A DNA stretch of 64,000 nucleotides from Pelomonas dachongensis (GTDB taxonomy: Bacteria; Pseudomonadota; Gammaproteobacteria; Burkholderiales; Burkholderiaceae_C), in assembly GCF_043555865.1 (NCBI RefSeq), contig NZ_JBIGHY010000001.1, positions 930,001-994,000 of the forward strand, written 5' to 3'. Both the position numbers and the translations under genes were made by a program. Positions 1 through 7,631 of the stretch are shown here, in pieces. Below the pieces are notes generated by a model. That model worked only from the letters and a program-made list of their open reading frames with translations, did no database searches and had not been told where the DNA came from. Each line of letters starts with the position of its first letter. Position 1 is the stretch's first letter.

Positions 1-1118
1 TTCACGGTACCCGACATGCTGGGCGTGTCCGGCGTGATGCCGCGTTGCAACGAGGCGAGCAGCGCCATGCATTGCGCGAACACCAGCGCCACGGGCGCCA
101 GCGCCAGGTCGGGAGCGCTGGCGGGCAGGGCCAGCGGCACGTCGTCGGCATGGCGGGCCTCGGCGCCGTCGAAGGTGCCCAGCGCCAGCACGCGGGCGCG
201 GCCCTCGCGGCGCAGCTCGTGCAGCAGGTCCAGGTCGTACTGGCGCGTGTACGGGTCGTTGGACAAGAAGACGGCCACCAGCGTTCGGTCATTCAGGAAG
301 GTCTTGGGCCCGTGGCGAAATCCCAGCGGCGAGTCGGCCAGCGCGACGAGCTGGCCGTCCGTCAGCTCCAGCAGCTTCAGCGCAGACTCGCGGGCCAGGC
401 CTTGCAGTGCACTGCTGCCGAGGTAGACGACGCGCTCGAAGGGTTGCTCGGTCAGCGCGTGGAGGCGGTCGCACTCGGCCGTCATGAGCGCCGTGGCGGC
501 TTCAGCCAGCGCTGTCACCGGCTGCGTGGCCAGGCCGAACGCCCAGGCAGCGGCCAGCAGCATGCCGGTGAAGCTGGACGTCATCGCGAACGCGCGGTCG
601 TGTGTCTCGTCGGGGAGCAGCAGCACGTGGCTGCCGGGGCGGCCGGCGAGGCGGCGGTTCAGCGCGCCCTCGGCTGCGCAGGTCACGACGAGGTGGTGGC
701 TGCGCTTGATGAACCGGTCAGCCAGCTCCACCGCGGCCAGGCTTTCGGGGCTGTTGCCGCTGCGGGCGAAGGAGACGAGCAGCGTCGGCACCTCGGACTG
801 CAGGTATTGCTCGGGACTGGACACGATGTCGGTCGTGGCCAAGGCTTCGACGCGGATGCCCGCGCGCTGGCCCAGCAGCTTCAGCAGCGCCGGTGCAAGG
901 CATTGGCCGATGAAAGCGGAGCTGCCGGCGCCGGTCAGCACGATGCGCAGGTCGGGCAGCGCCAGCAGCGGGTTCAGGAAGGCGTCCAGCCCGGGCCGCT
1001 CGGCCTGCAGCTGCTGGTGGATGGCCTGCCAGATGTCGGGCTGATGGGCGATCTCGCGGGCGGTGTGGGCGCCGCCGCGGTGCGCGAGGTCGGCGGTGTC
1101 GAGGTGCAGAAAAGTCAT
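1..1118 (-). CDS. agaS: AgaS-like sugar-phosphate isomerase/deaminase (partial)
   Basis: Cytoplasmic two-SIS-domain enzyme of the AgaS family, which converts amino-sugar 6-phosphates such as galactosamine-6-P to ketose phosphate plus ammonia. The translation starts MTFLHLDTADLAHRGG at 1118. It contains the SIS phosphate-binding motif TGAGSSAFIGQ (about residues 54-64) and SFARSGNSPESLAA (about 107-120), both typical of AgaS. The second SIS domain includes LGSSALQGLARESALKLLE and SPLGFRHGPK. About 372 codons are present and no stop is reached; family members are near 385 residues, so only the extreme C-terminus is missing past the left edge. It starts 11 bp after the kbaZ stop, as the third gene of the eamA-kbaZ-agaS operon. 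Substrate (galactosamine or a related sugar) is inferred from family and context. Confidence 0.88.
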   Translation of the reverse strand, partial: MTFLHLDTADLAHRGGAHTAREIAHQPDIWQAIHQQLQAERPGLDAFLNPLLALPDLRIVLTGAGSSAFIGQCLAPALLKLLGQRAGIRVEALATTDIVSSPEQYLQSEVPTLLVSFARSGNSPESLAAVELADRFIKRSHHLVVTCAAEGALNRRLAGRPGSHVLLLPDETHDRAFAMTSSFTGMLLAAAWAFGLATQPVTALAEAATALMTAECDRLHALTEQPFERVVYLGSSALQGLARESALKLLELTDGQLVALADSPLGFRHGPKTFLNDRTLVAVFLSNDPYTRQYDLDLLHELRREGRARVLALGTFDGAEARHADDVPLALPASAPDLALAPVALVFAQCMALLASLQRGITPDTPSMSGTV

Positions 1119-1129
1119 ATTGGGATCAA

Positions 1130-2413
1130 TCAGGCTGCGCAGGCGTAGAGATACGGGCGGAGCGCTTGGACGGTGCCATCGCGCAGCAGCGCGTCGGTCT
1201 GTGTGGTGATGCGGCCTTCGCGCACGGCCTCGTACTGGCGTGGCAGGTACTGGCTCAGCAGCGTCAGCGGCGGCGGCGAGGCGTCCAGGCGCGCGAGCAT
1301 GGTCTGGCAGGCCTGGCGCACGGCGGGGTGCGCCCAGTAGTAGCGGATGCGGTCGCTCAAAGAGTAGGCGAGGTCGACGTCCAGTCGCGCCGGGTCCTGG
1401 TAGTACCCGCGCCAGTGCTCGGGCTCGCCGCGCATGACGCCCAGCACCGTGTCCACCAAGCCTTCGCCTTTGCCGACCCATTCGCGCTCAACGGCGGCCA
1501 GCGCCCACAGCGTCTCGCGCAGCGCGAAGGTCACGCCGGGGCCGACCTTCAGAATGGCGAAGTGGTCGCGGGCCAGCTGGGCCAGGCGCTCGGGCGTCTG
1601 GTAGTCCGTGGAGTGCGCCTCGAACACGAGGCCGGGCTGGCGCTCGATGAAGGCACTCAGCGCGCGCGCCTTCTCGGGGCGGTAGTCGATGACCTTGTGG
1701 TGGTCGAACTCCACGCCGGGCTGCACGACCATCGCGATGACGCGCTCCCAGGCCAGCTCCAGCCCGGCGCGGGCGAAGGCGTGGCGGTGCAGTTCCAGCG
1801 TGGATGCGGCGGCCTCGGGCGACGTGACGGCGAGGTCGGTCAGGTCTTCGTGCGCGCCGCCGGGCACGGGCACTTCAGTGCCGATGACATAGACGGGCGG
1901 CTCGCCGCGGTCGGGGGCCTCGCGCCAGGCCAGTTCGGCAGCGAGGCACAGGCGCACGGCGCGGGCGGCGATCTCGGGCTCGGGCAGCGGCACCGGGTCG
2001 TCGGCGCAGCTCATGGAGCAGTCGAGGTGGATCTTGCGGAAGCCCGCGGCCACGTACTGCGCCACCATGACCTCGGCCTTGGCCATGGCCGCGGCGGCGG
2101 GCTGCTTGCGCCAGGCGTTGGGGCCGAGGTGGTCGCCGCCCAGAATCAGCAGTTCGGGCACCAGGCCTTCGGCGGCGGCCATGCCCTGCACGTAGCGGCG
2201 AAAGTCCAGCGGTGTCATGCCGGTGTAGCCGCCGTCCTGGTTGACCTGATTGGAGGTGGCCTCGATGAGGGCCGGCCGGCCCTGCGCGGCGCACTCGCGC
2301 AGCGTGGCGGCGATGACGACGGGGTGGGCCGAGCAGACGGACGGGATGCCGATGGCAGCGGCGCCGCCCCGGTCTTGCTTGTGGCGGCGCACGAGGTCGA
2401 GCATGAGCTTCAT
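1130..2413 (-). CDS. kbaZ: Tagatose-1,6-bisphosphate aldolase subunit KbaZ/GatZ
   Basis: 427-residue protein of the GatZ/KbaZ family, the non-catalytic or stabilising subunit of class II D-tagatose-1,6-bisphosphate aldolase in galactitol and galactosamine catabolism. Length matches the family (about 420-426). Motifs include IPSVCSAHPVV near the N-terminus, IEATSNQVNQDGGYTGMTP, LGGDHLGPNAWR and HLDCSMSCADDP. The start at 2413 (MKLMLDLV) follows a GGAGA ribosome-binding site and overlaps the upstream transporter stop by 4 bp (ATGA), indicating translational coupling. A second ATG three codons later is less well placed. No KbaY/GatY catalytic subunit is visible in the window; it may lie beyond the left edge. 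Cytoplasmic. Confidence 0.9.
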   Translation of the reverse strand: MKLMLDLVRRHKQDRGGAAAIGIPSVCSAHPVVIAATLRECAAQGRPALIEATSNQVNQDGGYTGMTPLDFRRYVQGMAAAEGLVPELLILGGDHLGPNAWRKQPAAAAMAKAEVMVAQYVAAGFRKIHLDCSMSCADDPVPLPEPEIAARAVRLCLAAELAWREAPDRGEPPVYVIGTEVPVPGGAHEDLTDLAVTSPEAAASTLELHRHAFARAGLELAWERVIAMVVQPGVEFDHHKVIDYRPEKARALSAFIERQPGLVFEAHSTDYQTPERLAQLARDHFAILKVGPGVTFALRETLWALAAVEREWVGKGEGLVDTVLGVMRGEPEHWRGYYQDPARLDVDLAYSLSDRIRYYWAHPAVRQACQTMLARLDASPPPLTLLSQYLPRQYEAVREGRITTQTDALLRDGTVQALRPYLYACAA

Positions 2414-3327
2414 GCGTCGTCTCCTTGAACGGGTTGGGGTGAGGAAGAGGAAGAAGAGGGGCGTTCGGGTTGCAGCGCCAGCAGCAGCGCGGCCAGCAGC
2501 GCGAGCGAGACGCCCAGCAGCTTGGTGCCGGCGGGCACGGCGCCGCTGAGGGCCATGGACAACACGGCCGTCAGCAGCGGTGCGCCGGCGTTGACGAGCG
2601 GCGACACGACCAGTGCCTTGCCGTAGCGGAAGGCGTAGACCAGCATCAGCGCGCCTACGGCGTTCAGGACCTGGATGACGGCCGCAAGGCCCGGTCCGTT
2701 CCAGCCCCAGTGGATGGATTGCGAGAAATCCGTCAGCCATAGCGCGGCGGGCACGCACGCCAGGCCGCCGACCATCATGTAGAAGAAGATGCTCTCGGCG
2801 CTGGTGCTCACGTTGGCCAGCTTGATGAAGTAGGCCTGCAAGCCCCAGGCGGCCATCACGACGAGCGCCAGCACGAACCACAGACCCAGCCCTTCACCGC
2901 CTTGGCCCAGCTGCAGGTCGAACAGCGGCAGCGCGCACAGCGCCAGCACGATGCCGGCCACACCCAGCTTGCCGGTGCGCTCGCCCAGCAGGCCGAAGGA
3001 CAGCGCGATGGTGATGGCCGGCGACAGCGACACGATCGGGAAGATCAGGTAGGCCGGGCCCAGCTGCACCGCGCGGAACAACAGCATCTGGCCGCCGGCG
3101 CCCAGCAGGCCGACGGTCAGGCCCAGCACGACGGAGCGGCGGTCGCGATCAATGCGCCAGCCGTTGCGGGCCAGCACCACGACGGCGGGCGGAATCATCG
3201 TCAGCGCCCACACGACGTAGATCAGCGTGTCGGGGAATCCATGCTGCGAGGGCAGGCCGGTAAAGGCGCCCCACACGCCCCACAGCAGGGTCGTGATCAG
3301 CGTGTAGGTGAGCCAGTTGCGTTGCAT
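2410..3327 (-). CDS. DMT/EamA-family membrane transporter
   Basis: 305-residue integral membrane protein with about ten hydrophobic segments and the two-fold EamA repeat of the drug/metabolite transporter superfamily. It begins MQRNWLTYTLITTLLWGVWG. The open frame extends 26 codons further upstream, but that extension is polar and atypical, so the ATG at 3327 is preferred. The C-terminus has a serine-rich tail (residues about 292-297) before the stop that overlaps kbaZ. It is the first gene of an operon with kbaZ and agaS, so it may import or export a sugar, amino sugar or derivative; the substrate cannot be told from sequence. It is divergent from the TonB receptor at 3709 and shares its operator region. 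Confidence 0.85.
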   Translation of the reverse strand: MQRNWLTYTLITTLLWGVWGAFTGLPSQHGFPDTLIYVVWALTMIPPAVVVLARNGWRIDRDRRSVVLGLTVGLLGAGGQMLLFRAVQLGPAYLIFPIVSLSPAITIALSFGLLGERTGKLGVAGIVLALCALPLFDLQLGQGGEGLGLWFVLALVVMAAWGLQAYFIKLANVSTSAESIFFYMMVGGLACVPAALWLTDFSQSIHWGWNGPGLAAVIQVLNAVGALMLVYAFRYGKALVVSPLVNAGAPLLTAVLSMALSGAVPAGTKLLGVSLALLAALLLALQPERPSSSSSSPQPVQGDDA

Positions 3328-3374
3328 GCGAGGTCTTTTCGTGCGGTCGGTAGGCGTTGTCGTTGACTTTCGAG

Positions 3375-3402
3375 CGAAAGCATAAACGAACAAAAACGAA
3401 AA
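3375..3402 (-). promoter_or_regulatory. Phased CGAAA repeats, putative DeoR/AgaR-type operator
   Basis: Three CGAA-core repeats on the plus strand begin at 3375 (CGAAAG), 3387 (CGAAC) and 3397 (CGAAAA), spaced 12 and 10 bp, about one helical turn. On the minus strand this reads as TTTCG/TTCG repeats. DeoR-family AgaR operators are known to consist of repeated TTTC-type units. The site is 48-75 bp upstream of the eamA start, a position suited to repression. The regulator itself is not in the window. The 3328-3708 intergenic stretch holds no convincing gene, only this cluster and the one at 3501-3573. Confidence 0.5.
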
Positions 3403-3500
3403 CACAACGTCTAAGAAGGTTTCGTATGCCGAGTGCTGCGTCTCAGCGGAAAATGTCTATATAGATCTCGGCATTTGCTCTATGTCAGCGAGGCGGAAGG

Positions 3501-3573
3501 CTTTCGTGGCATGATTCATCGAAAGCAATCGGCATCCGTGAAAACCATATACGAAATCAAACGAAAGAATTCG
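3501..3573. promoter_or_regulatory. Second CGAAA/CTTTCG repeat cluster upstream of TonB receptor
   Basis: CTTTCG at 3501-3506 and CGAAAG at 3520-3525 form an inverted repeat. It is followed by CGAAA at 3552 and CGAAAG at 3562 (10 bp apart) and TTCG at 3570. Together with the cluster at 3375-3402 this gives at least seven copies of the same core in under 200 bp between the divergent operons. The repeated core and helical spacing suggest one regulator controlling both operons. The assignment to a DeoR/AgaR-type protein is inference. Confidence 0.45.
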
Positions 3574-3708
3574 TAGACTTGCGGCAAGCTGGTCCGGGGC
3601 GCTTTTCCGGGGCTGGCAACCGTACCGGGGGAGAGTTGCCCCGGCATCTACGCAGATAGCTTCGTGCTGCCCTGACGGCGGCCCCGACACAGAAAAAGGA
3701 ACCGTTCG

Positions 3709-6534
3709 ATGAGTCCTCGCCTGCAACCCTCTTTCGCCCTGCACCCCCTGACGCTGGCCGGCCTGCTGGCCGTGGCGGCCTTCGGCGGTGCAGGGCCCGC
3801 CCTGGCCCAGGAGGCTGCCAAAGCCGAGTCCGAGACGCTGGACCGCGTGGAGGTCACCGGCACCCGCGCCAGCCTGCAAAAGTCGCTGTCGCTGAAGCGC
3901 AATGCCGCCGGCGTGCAAGACAGCATCAGCGCGACCGAGCTGGGCCGCTTCCCCGACAACAACGTGGCCGACTCGCTGAGCCACATCACCGGCGTGTCCA
4001 TCTCCCGCACGGCGGGCGGCGAAGGCCAGAAGGTCAGCATCCGCGGCCTTGGCCCGGAGTACACGATCACCACCTTCAACGACCGCCTGCTGGGTACCGA
4101 CAGCGCCGGGCGCTACTTCGCCTACGACGTGCTGCCCGCCGACGTCATCAGCGGCGCGGACGTCATCAAGTCCAGCCAGGCATCGGTGATGGAAGGCGCC
4201 ATCGGCGGCCTCGTGAACCTGCGCTCCGCCAGCCCGTTCGACCAGAAGGGCCAGCGCGGCCTGCTGCGCCTGGAGGGCGACCGCAACCAGATGAGCAGCC
4301 TGGACGGCCAGAAGCTGTCGGGCACCTACAGCAACACCTTCGGCAACCACTGGGGTGTGCTGCTGGGCGTGGTCTACGCGAAGCGCGACGTGCGCACCGA
4401 CACGGCCGGCAATGACGGCGGCTGGTCACGCAACCCGATCCCCAGCGACCCCAGCCAGTTCTGGGAGTGGGGCAACACCTGGGGTGGCGCCATCGACCCC
4501 AACGGTAACGGCCAGTTGGACCGTGATGAGGAAGGCCTGATCGGCCCGGGCCAGTTCCGCTTCGGCTCCATCATGGAGAAGAAGGAGCGCCTGGCGTTGT
4601 CGGGCAAGGTGGAGTGGCGGCCCAGCAGCGACCTGAAGGTTGTCGTGGACGGCTTCAAGACGCGGCTGGACTCGCCGCAGGTGGGCTACCAGCTGTCGTT
4701 CTACCCGCTGTACGCGCCGGGGCGCTGGTCCAACATGCAGATCACCAACGGCGTCGTGACCGACCTGACGCTGAGCAGTACCGACCCCGAGATGCGGCTC
4801 AACCCCGAGATCCTCAACAAGACGGAATACCGCGTGGTGGACACCGCGATGTATGGCGCCAACGCTGAATGGAAGCTCGCCCCCGACCTGAAGCTGACCG
4901 GCGACATCTACCAGTCCACGTCCAGGCGTCATTCGGGCGGCAACGACAGCTACGTTGTGCTGCGCATGAACCAGCCCAATGTCACGCGCATCCAGATGAC
5001 CGGCTCGGCCGTGCCCGACGTGAAGACCACCTTCGCCGACGGCCGCGACCTGCAGACCGGCCTGGCGCAGGGCCTGTTCAAGGCCAGCGACTTCAACACC
5101 CACTACTACAGCCGCGCCGGCGACAACATCGACGACAAGATCAGCGGTGCCAAGGTGGACGCCGAGTGGTCGCTTGACCGCTTCCACATCGACAAGCTGA
5201 AGTTCGGCCTCAACCAGACCAATCGCAAGAAGTCGCGTGACCTGATCAACAACGCGTTGAATGGCGGCGCTGACCACTACTCGGGCCAGTACGCGATCAA
5301 CGTCGGCGCCCTGGGCGGCAACGTGCTCAACCAGTCGTTCAGCCCCAAGGGCTTCCTGGACGACGTCAGCGGCAACTTCCCGCGCAGCTTCCTGGGCTTC
5401 GACGTCAACAACTATGCCGAGGCGCTGAAGGCCTGGGACGGCAAGCCGCGCCCCGGTGGGGGCGTCTACAGCTCCGCGTTCTCGGCGCCCGCCTGGAACC
5501 CGCTGGAAAGCTACCGTGTCACTGAGAAGACGACCACCGCCTTCGTGCAGGCCGACCTGTCCGGCGAGCGCTGGAACGCGGACCTCGGCGTGCGCTTCGT
5601 GAAGACCAAGACCACGGCCCAGGCCTGGGACGCGAAGATCACCGACATCATCGAGAACGGCGCGTTCAACTACACGGCCGTGTATGCCGCGCCGTCGGTC
5701 GTGCAGCAGGACGCCAGCTACAACTTCGCGCTGCCGTCGGTCAACTTCACCTACCTGCTGAGCGACAGCCTGCAGCTGCGCCTGGGTGCCGCCAAGACGA
5801 TGGCCCGCCCGGCGGTAGACAAGCTGGCGCCGACCAGCACGACGGCCAGCATCTCCTGGGGCGACTTCACGCAGATCTTCGGCGGCAATGCCGAGCTGAA
5901 GCCGTACAGCGCCCGCCAGTACGACGCCTCACTGGAGTGGTACTACGCCAAGGACTCGGCGCTGACCTTCGCCGTGTACCAGAAGAACATCAAGAACCAG
6001 ATCACCAACCTGTGGCTGTCGGGCCAGGACATCGGCGCACCAGGCGGCCGGCTGTTCAATGTGCAGCGCCCCATCAACGGCGATAAGGCCACCGCGCGCG
6101 GCTTCGAGATCGGCTTCCAGCATCTGTTCGACAACGGCTTCGGCGTGCGGGCGCAGTACACCCGCAACAAGTCGCGCAGCTGGGTGGCCGGCACCGAACG
6201 GGCGCTGGAAGGCATTGCGCCGGCCACCGCATCGCTGGGCCTGCTGTACGAGAAAGGGCCCTGGAGCATGAGCACCACGGCCGACTACACCGACTCCTTC
6301 GTCACGGCCACGAACGTCATCGGCGCCGGCTTCAACGAGACCGCCAACGCCGTGACCTGGCTGACCGCACAGGTGGCCTACGAGGTCAACCAGTGGCTGC
6401 GCATCAGCATCGAAGGCAACAACCTCACCGATGCGGTGCAGGCGCCCAAGCTGGGCAATGGCAACGTCAGCCTGCCCAACGGCTACTACCGCTATGGCCG
6501 CGCCGTGACCGTCGGCGCTTCGATCAAGTTCTGA
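3709..6534 (+). CDS. TonB-dependent outer-membrane receptor (galactoside locus)
   Basis: 941-residue TonB-dependent receptor of the Xanthomonas/Caulobacter carbohydrate type. It has a signal peptide of about 34 residues (cleavage after ALAQ) and a TonB-box-like segment with RVEVTGTRASLQKSL. The plug contains LGRFPDNNVADSLSHITGVS and SIRGLGPEYT. A long beta-barrel follows, ending in phenylalanine (SIKF), as expected for BAM-dependent assembly. The start follows an AAGGA ribosome-binding site. The stop overlaps the next ATG (TGATG at 6532-6536), so it heads a translationally coupled operon with an amidohydrolase and two alpha-galactosidases. It probably imports galactose-containing oligosaccharides; the exact ligand is inferred from the neighbours. 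Confidence 0.93.
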   Translation: MSPRLQPSFALHPLTLAGLLAVAAFGGAGPALAQEAAKAESETLDRVEVTGTRASLQKSLSLKRNAAGVQDSISATELGRFPDNNVADSLSHITGVSISRTAGGEGQKVSIRGLGPEYTITTFNDRLLGTDSAGRYFAYDVLPADVISGADVIKSSQASVMEGAIGGLVNLRSASPFDQKGQRGLLRLEGDRNQMSSLDGQKLSGTYSNTFGNHWGVLLGVVYAKRDVRTDTAGNDGGWSRNPIPSDPSQFWEWGNTWGGAIDPNGNGQLDRDEEGLIGPGQFRFGSIMEKKERLALSGKVEWRPSSDLKVVVDGFKTRLDSPQVGYQLSFYPLYAPGRWSNMQITNGVVTDLTLSSTDPEMRLNPEILNKTEYRVVDTAMYGANAEWKLAPDLKLTGDIYQSTSRRHSGGNDSYVVLRMNQPNVTRIQMTGSAVPDVKTTFADGRDLQTGLAQGLFKASDFNTHYYSRAGDNIDDKISGAKVDAEWSLDRFHIDKLKFGLNQTNRKKSRDLINNALNGGADHYSGQYAINVGALGGNVLNQSFSPKGFLDDVSGNFPRSFLGFDVNNYAEALKAWDGKPRPGGGVYSSAFSAPAWNPLESYRVTEKTTTAFVQADLSGERWNADLGVRFVKTKTTAQAWDAKITDIIENGAFNYTAVYAAPSVVQQDASYNFALPSVNFTYLLSDSLQLRLGAAKTMARPAVDKLAPTSTTASISWGDFTQIFGGNAELKPYSARQYDASLEWYYAKDSALTFAVYQKNIKNQITNLWLSGQDIGAPGGRLFNVQRPINGDKATARGFEIGFQHLFDNGFGVRAQYTRNKSRSWVAGTERALEGIAPATASLGLLYEKGPWSMSTTADYTDSFVTATNVIGAGFNETANAVTWLTAQVAYEVNQWLRISIEGNNLTDAVQAPKLGNGNVSLPNGYYRYGRAVTVGASIKF

Positions 6535-7631
6535 TGAGAAACCTTGTCTCCTCCGTTGCCGCCCTGCTAGCCGGGGCGGCCTTTTTCTCCGCACACGCCG
6601 CGGCCGAGTCCAGCTACACGATGGCCGACTACGCGCGCGTCGAGAAGATCGACGTTCACCTGCATCTGCACAACGCTGCCCCGGCCTTCATGCAGGCTGC
6701 GCAGCGCCAGAAATTCAAGGTGCTGACGATCAATGTCGACTACCCCGACTTCCCGCCGCTAGCGGACCAGCAGCGCGTCGCGATTGACCTGCGCCGGCAG
6801 TTCCCCAAGGACGTGGCCTGGGTCGCCAGCTTCTCGGTGGAAGGCTCCGGCCAACCCGCCTGGCTGCCCGCCACGCGCCAGCACATCGCCGCGGCGATGC
6901 AGGCCGGTGCCGTCGGCGTGAAGGTGTGGAAGAACATCGGCATGAGCCTAAAGGGGAAGAACGGCAAGCTCGTCATGATCGACGACGCCCGCTTCGCGCC
7001 GCTGTTCGACGACTTCGCCAAGCAAGGCATCCCGTTGCTGGGCCACCAGGGCGAGCCGCACAACTGCTGGCTGCCGCTGGAGAAGATGACGGTCAACAAT
7101 GACCGCGAGTACTTCAAGGCGCACCCGCAGTACCACATGCACCTGCATCCCGAAATGCCCAGCTGGGAAGCGCAGATGGCCGCGCGCGACCGCATGGTGG
7201 CGTCGCATCCGACGCTGAAGTTCATCGGCGTGCACCTCGCGTCGCTGGAGCGCGATGTCGACGAACTGGCCGCGTTCCTTGACAAGTTCCCGACCGCCGT
7301 CGTGGACGTGGCCGCGCGCATCGGCCAGCTGCAGTACCAGAGCCAGATGGACCGCGACCGCGTTCGCCGCTTCTTCATCAAGTACCAGGACCGCATCCTG
7401 TACGGCAGCGACATGGCCCAGGGGCCCGACCAGGATGGCGCCGCGCTGGGCAAGGAAGCCGAGAGCGTTTGGCGCATGCACTGGCGCTACTTCAACACCG
7501 CGGAGAGCTTCAAGGTGAGCGACCTCGACAAGCCGGTGCAAGGCCTCGCGCTGCCCAAGACCGTGGTGGACAAGCTCTACCGCACGAATGCCGAACGTGC
7601 CTTCCCGGGCGCGTGGGGAGCGAAGCGATGA
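6534..7631 (+). CDS. Secreted amidohydrolase-2 family metal-dependent hydrolase
   Basis: 365-residue protein with a signal peptide (MRNLVSSVAALLAGAAFFSA, cleavage near residue 24) followed by an amidohydrolase-related TIM barrel. Metal-ligand motifs are visible: VHLHLH (His 42/44/46), GHQGEP (about 170), IGVHLASLE (about 232) and YGSDM (Asp about 293). Relatives act on hydrolysable or decarboxylatable rings and lactones, so a sugar lactone or acyl group is possible but unproven. The start ATG at 6534 overlaps the receptor stop, and the stop overlaps the next gene by 4 bp. It is periplasmic by prediction, which is unusual for this mostly cytoplasmic superfamily, and its place inside an alpha-galactosidase operon suggests a linked substrate. 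Confidence 0.82.
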   Translation: MRNLVSSVAALLAGAAFFSAHAAAESSYTMADYARVEKIDVHLHLHNAAPAFMQAAQRQKFKVLTINVDYPDFPPLADQQRVAIDLRRQFPKDVAWVASFSVEGSGQPAWLPATRQHIAAAMQAGAVGVKVWKNIGMSLKGKNGKLVMIDDARFAPLFDDFAKQGIPLLGHQGEPHNCWLPLEKMTVNNDREYFKAHPQYHMHLHPEMPSWEAQMAARDRMVASHPTLKFIGVHLASLERDVDELAAFLDKFPTAVVDVAARIGQLQYQSQMDRDRVRRFFIKYQDRILYGSDMAQGPDQDGAALGKEAESVWRMHWRYFNTAESFKVSDLDKPVQGLALPKTVVDKLYRTNAERAFPGAWGAKR

